From positions 1 to 25,217 of the forward strand of contig DYLB01000008.1 of NCBI GenBank assembly GCA_020722305.1: a stretch of 25,217 bases of DNA, read 5' to 3'. Below are positions 22,664 through 25,217 of the stretch, piece by piece. How positions within the stretch are numbered: position 1 is the stretch's first letter; each line of letters opens with the position of its first letter. The notes beneath the pieces are model-generated. The model saw only the letters and a list, made by a program, of their open reading frames with translations, searched no databases and was not told where the DNA came from. The stretch is from Anaerolinea thermophila (GTDB taxonomy: Bacteria > Chloroflexota > Anaerolineae > Anaerolineales > Villigracilaceae). The position numbers were made by a program, and so were the translations under genes.

Positions 22664-22736
22664 GGTCCCGTGGTGTAGCGGCTAACATGCGGCCCTGTCA
22701 AGGCCGAGATCGCGGGTTCGAACCCCGTCGGGGCCG
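22664..22736 (+). tRNA. tRNA-Asp, anticodon GTC
   Basis: 73 nt with a complete cloverleaf: acceptor GGTCCCG/CGGGGCC (one T-G wobble), anticodon stem CGGCC/GGCCG with loop CTGTCAA (GTC at 22697-22699), T-arm GCGGG-TTCGAAC-CCCGT and discriminator G. The 3' CCA is not encoded (the genome reads CAG after the discriminator). Flanked by its own promoter and terminator. Confidence 0.97.
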
Positions 22737-22753
22737 CAGAGCGTAACAAACGC

Positions 22754-22797
22754 AAAATCTGGCGTTCGGTGAAAAATCATCGAACGCCAGATTTTTT
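22754..22797 (+). terminator. Intrinsic terminator after tRNA-Asp
   Basis: A 19-bp stem (outer arms 22754-22768 and 22781-22795, AAAATCTGGCGTTCG; inner 4 bp with one G-T) with an AAAA loop, ending in six T. Confidence 0.93.
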
Positions 22798-22884
22798 AAT
22801 ATCGCACCGGCGGCCTACGTTTGATCCCGCATCCAAACCTTCGGGAGGTTTTCCTTTCGACGCGAATGGAATGCGCCCAAATCA

Positions 22885-22914
22885 TTGACATTATCAAAGT
22901 GTAGCGTGTAAACT
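22885..22914 (+). promoter_or_regulatory. metG leader promoter
   Basis: Perfect TTGACA (22885-22890), 18 nt, TAAACT (22909-22914), then 6 nt to an ATG at 22921. Upstream, 22798-22884, I see no gene. The whole gap between the tRNA terminator and metG is about 360 nt. Confidence 0.72.
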
Positions 22915-22920
22915 ATTGCC

Positions 22921-23013
22921 ATGAGTCAATCCTTTCCCCTGCCCCACTCGTCGCTGGGTATGATGCCTATGTCCACGTGCCGCCGCGTCACGGCAGCGAA
23001 GAATTTGTGCTGA
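22921..23013 (+). CDS. Putative Met-rich leader peptide of metG (30 codons)
   Basis: A short ORF at the predicted transcription start, reading MSQSFPLPHSSLGMMPMS, then TCRRVTAAKNLC and TGA. It has four Met codons, three of them in the run ATG-ATG-CCT-ATG (22960-22971). No Shine-Dalgarno site; the ATG lies 6 nt after the -10 box, the leaderless arrangement seen elsewhere in this window. An intrinsic terminator follows 22 nt after its stop, and metG begins 144 nt after it. GC at third positions is high (23 of 30). An overlapping frame (from about 22905 to 23048) also looks protein-like, so the assignment is tentative. Confidence 0.45.
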   Translation: MSQSFPLPHSSLGMMPMSTCRRVTAAKNLC

Positions 23014-23065
23014 GAGTTCATTGGCACATTTCACAGGCTGTCCAGTGATGCGGACAGCTTTTTTT
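22978..23065 (+). promoter_or_regulatory. Candidate transcription attenuator before metG
   Basis: Segment 1 TGCCG (22978-22982) can pair with segment 2 CGGCA (22991-22995). Segment 2 extended (GGCAGC, 22992-22997) can instead pair with segment 3 GCTGTCC (23037-23043) with one bulged U. Segment 3 pairs with segment 4 GGACAGC (23052-23058) to form a terminator followed by seven T (23059-23065). The layout is that of a ribosome-controlled attenuator; the alternative pairing is only 6 bp. Confidence 0.5.
23035..23065 (+). terminator. Intrinsic terminator in metG leader
   Basis: Stem GCTGTCC/GGACAGC (23037-23043, 23052-23058), extendable by a G-T and an A-T pair, 8-nt loop, then TTTTTTTGTTTG. The hairpin itself is clear; whether it is conditional is inference. 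Confidence 0.85.
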
Positions 23066-23092
23066 GTTTGTAAGAGAGCAAGAAGCGGAGAT

Positions 23093-23126
23093 TAGAGAAT
23101 GGTTGCTCTGCTCCGACCACTCTCTG
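23093..23126 (+). other. Imperfect hairpin between leader terminator and metG
   Basis: Arms 23093-23103 and 23116-23126 (GAGAATGGT with ACCACTCTC at the core; one A-C mismatch, one G-T) and a 12-nt loop. It lies about 30 nt before the metG start and leaves its AGGGAG site (23146-23151) free. Role unknown. Confidence 0.5.
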
Positions 23127-23157
23127 TTCCTCTAACCATCTCGATAGGGAGTCCATT

Positions 23158-25116
23158 ATGCCCGAAAACATTCTTATCGCCATTGCCTGGCCCTACTCGA
23201 ATGCCGAGATCCACGTCGGCAACCTCACCGGCTCGCACCTGCCCGGTGACATCGTCGCCCGCTACCACCGCCTGAAAGGGAACAAAGTCCTGATGGTCAG
23301 CGGCACCGATTCACACGGGACGCCCGTCACCATCAAAGCCGACGCCGAGGGCAGGTCGGTTGAGGAAGTTTACAAGTTCTACCATGACACCTTCCTCGAG
23401 GTCTTCAAAGGCTACGGCATCACCTACGACCTGTTCACCTCCACCCACACCGAAAACCACTTCAAGGTCTCGCAAGCCATCTTCCTGGCGCTGAAAGAGA
23501 ACGGCTTCATGTTCACCGGCACCTCCATGCAGTGGTACTCGCCCTCGGCCAAAAAATTCCTGCCCGACCGCTACGTCGAAGGTACCTGCTATATCTGCGG
23601 CTACGAGGGCGCCCGCTCGGACCAGTGCGACCGCTGCGGCAACGTCCTCGAACCTGAAAAACTCATCAACCCCAAAGCCAAGAACGGTGACGGGACACTC
23701 GAACTGCGCGAGACCGAGCATTATTACATTGACCTGTCCAAGCTGGAACCGGAGGTCAAGCGCTTCCTGCGCGAACGCGCCGACCACATGCGCGAACCCG
23801 TCCTGGGCGAATCGCTCGGCAAGATCGAAGCCGAGGGACTCAAACCCCGCCCAATCACGCGTGACCTCGACTGGGGCATCCCGGTCCCGGTCGAAGGCTG
23901 GACCGAACGGGGCAAACGCATCTACGTCTGGTTCGAGGCCGTCATCGGCTACCTCTCCGCCGCCATCGAATGGGCAGCCCTGAGCGCAGACGAGAACAGC
24001 GAGCCGCAGTCGAAGGGCGGGAAGGAAGCCTGGCGCGAGTGGTGGGCCAATCCCGCCGCCCGCCAGTTCTACTTCATCGGCAAAGACAACATCTTCTTTC
24101 ACACTTCCCTCTGGCCGGCGCAGTTGATGGGCGCCGGCGAAAAGTTCGCCGAAATTTTCAGCGGGGAGAAATTCCCGCTCTCGCTGCCTTACGACGTACC
24201 CGCCAACCAGTTCATGAACCTGGAGGGACGCAAGATCAGCGGCAGCCGCGGCTGGGCCATCTGGGGACTGGACGCCCTGACCCGCTACGATCCCGACGCC
24301 CTGCGCTACTATCTGACCGCCAACATGCCCGAAATGAAAGACAGCGACTGGGACTGGGCCGAGTTCGTCGCCCGCAACAACAACGAACTGGTGGCAAACT
24401 GGGGCAACCTGGCCAACCGGGTGCTCTCGTTCTGTTACAAACATTGGGATGGGCGCGTCCCGGAGGTTGATCCTGCCACGCTGCGCCCCTCGGACCTGGA
24501 CCTGCTGGCCGTTATCGAGGCCGGATTCGGGTCCGTGGGCGCTCTCTACGATTCCGTGAAACTGCGCGCCGCTCTGTCCGAGACGATGAAACTGGCGACT
24601 GCCGTCAACCAGTACCTCGACCTCCACGCCCCCTGGAAACAGGTCAAGGAAGACAAGGCCGAGGCCGCCAAGACGATCTACACCGCCCTAAAAGCCATCG
24701 ACTCGCTCAAGCTGCTCTTCGCCCCGGTCCTGCCGTTCACCTCCGAGCGCCTGCATCAATTCTTCGGCTACGAGACCCCACTCTTCGGCAAACAATACGT
24801 CCAGGAAATCCGCGACTCGCTCGGCACCCACAAAGGGCTGCGCTACCGCCCGCCTGCCGCCCTGAGCGGAACCGAAGGCGAACTGCGCTACCGCCCGCCT
24901 GCCGCCCTGAGCGGAACCGAAGGTGAACTGCGCTACCGCCCGCCTGCCGCCCTGAGCGGAACCGAAGGTGAAGTCGAAGGGCAATGGAAACCCAGCGCCC
25001 TCCAACCCGGCCAAAAACTGAACCCGCCGGAACCGCTGTTCAAGAAACTGGACGAGAGTTTGGTAAAGGAAGAGCGGGAGCGATTAGATGCGAGTTTGAG
25101 GGCGGGTAAGCCATGA
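23158..25116 (+). CDS. metG: Methionyl-tRNA synthetase
   Basis: 652 residues. It charges tRNAMet with methionine for both initiation and elongation. The class I signature HVGN is at 19-22; the zinc knuckle has C144, C147, C157 and C160 (CYICGYEG, CDRCG); the KMSKS loop reads KISGS (359-363), with Gly for the second Lys; FFHTSLWPAQLM and an all-helical anticodon domain follow. A 45-residue insert (561-605) of three identical 15-residue units, LRYRPPAALSGTEGE, lies in the C-terminal tail just before WKPSALQPGQKLNPPEPLF. No C-terminal EMAP-like tRNA-binding domain. AGGGAG lies 6 nt before the ATG. Preceded by a structured leader that may attenuate transcription. Confidence 0.96.
   Translation: MPENILIAIAWPYSNAEIHVGNLTGSHLPGDIVARYHRLKGNKVLMVSGTDSHGTPVTIKADAEGRSVEEVYKFYHDTFLEVFKGYGITYDLFTSTHTENHFKVSQAIFLALKENGFMFTGTSMQWYSPSAKKFLPDRYVEGTCYICGYEGARSDQCDRCGNVLEPEKLINPKAKNGDGTLELRETEHYYIDLSKLEPEVKRFLRERADHMREPVLGESLGKIEAEGLKPRPITRDLDWGIPVPVEGWTERGKRIYVWFEAVIGYLSAAIEWAALSADENSEPQSKGGKEAWREWWANPAARQFYFIGKDNIFFHTSLWPAQLMGAGEKFAEIFSGEKFPLSLPYDVPANQFMNLEGRKISGSRGWAIWGLDALTRYDPDALRYYLTANMPEMKDSDWDWAEFVARNNNELVANWGNLANRVLSFCYKHWDGRVPEVDPATLRPSDLDLLAVIEAGFGSVGALYDSVKLRAALSETMKLATAVNQYLDLHAPWKQVKEDKAEAAKTIYTALKAIDSLKLLFAPVLPFTSERLHQFFGYETPLFGKQYVQEIRDSLGTHKGLRYRPPAALSGTEGELRYRPPAALSGTEGELRYRPPAALSGTEGEVEGQWKPSALQPGQKLNPPEPLFKKLDESLVKEERERLDASLRAGKP
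24838..24972 (+). repeat. 3 x 45-bp in-frame tandem repeat in metG
   Basis: Units 24838-24882, 24883-24927 and 24928-24972. Units 2 and 3 are identical, unit 1 differs by one C/T, so expansion is recent. Each unit contains CCCTGAGCGGAACCGAAGG, related to the dispersed repeat at 13499 and 13927. Confidence 0.95.
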
Positions 25117-25217
25117 CGTGAAATCCGTGAATGACCAAAATAGCGCAATTTTCGACCGCCCTAAGTATGACTCCGCTGCAAAAACCTTTTCTAACCACTA
25201 AGGACACGAAGGTCACG
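25117..25217. other. Window edge, no gene seen
   Basis: 101 nt after metG without a supported ORF or clear terminator. The last 17 bases hold two imperfect 9-nt units (AGGACACGA, then AGGTCACG at the edge), possibly the beginning of a tandem repeat that continues outside. Confidence 0.4.

Noticed and set aside
22513..22755. Minus-strand frame crossing tRNA-Asp
   Set aside because: It overlaps a complete tRNA and the transpeptidase end, and has no motif.
22905..23048. Overlapping frame over the metG leader that reads protein-like (YDAYVHVPPRHGSEEFVLRV)
   Set aside because: It has no ATG start or ribosome site, lower third-position GC than the Met-rich frame, and ends in the terminator loop. 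It could be a gene remnant and is kept as an alternative explanation.
22798..23157. T-box or SAM riboswitch in the metG leader
   Set aside because: The T-box core AGGGTGGNACCGCG is absent and no SAM riboswitch core is recognised; the short Met-rich ORF plus terminator explains the region better.
23311..24627. 438-residue minus-strand frame opposite metG
   Set aside because: Mirror of the metG coding region with no recognisable domain.
24838..24972. CRISPR-like direct repeats in metG
   Set aside because: The 45-bp units are contiguous with no spacers and stay in the metG reading frame.

Overview
The window is a dense, GC-rich bacterial chromosome segment of single-copy housekeeping and envelope genes on both strands. 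No phage, plasmid, IS or CRISPR genes are seen; the one clear selfish element is an intein. The gene set suits a member of the Chloroflexota, probably Anaerolineae-like: an aapJQMP amino-acid transporter whose binding protein is a lipoprotein, several LTAC/LSAC lipoproteins, a cupredoxin lipoprotein, a Roadblock/V4R cassette, many -10 boxes placed directly before ATG codons without a Shine-Dalgarno site, and short dispersed repeats invading coding regions. The taxonomic placement is inference, as there is no rRNA gene.

Left part (1-8650): the 3' portion of rtcB (RNA ligase), split by a 510-residue LAGLIDADG intein exactly before the metal-binding Cys; a small lipoprotein gene; a convergent terminator; then on the minus strand the operon aapJ-aapQ-aapM-aapP with an internal hairpin after aapJ; then ybaK (Cys-tRNAPro deacylase).

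Centre (8650-18600): divergent from ybaK is a long RelA/SpoT homologue, followed by moeA, a VKOR-like membrane protein and a tiny Cys-motif/acidic-tail protein, ended by a strong terminator. On the minus strand are a TrmH/SpoU methyltransferase with a perfect palindrome abutting its start, and a cupredoxin lipoprotein. On the plus strand follow a CDF-like membrane protein, a DUF348/G5/3D-domain secreted protein, an LCP-family protein and ksgA (4-nt overlap).

Right part (18600-25217): a minus-strand operon Roadblock/LC7 - V4R - response regulator with degenerate GGDEF - DPM1-type glycosyltransferase; a divergent L,D-transpeptidase gene; tRNA-Asp(GTC) with its own promoter and terminator; and metG. 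The metG leader has a consensus-like promoter, a predicted leaderless 30-codon ORF with an ATG-ATG-CCT-ATG cluster and an intrinsic terminator about 90 nt before metG, which looks like a ribosome-mediated attenuator.

The main items to check are the metG leader, the intein with Ser in place of the usual penultimate His, two dispersed repeat families (one in both convergent intergenic gaps, one inside the methyltransferase and tripled inside MetRS), the palindrome before the methyltransferase gene, the Rel protein combining an intact HD hydrolase site with a RelA-type EFDD motif, and the Roadblock/V4R/REC operon.
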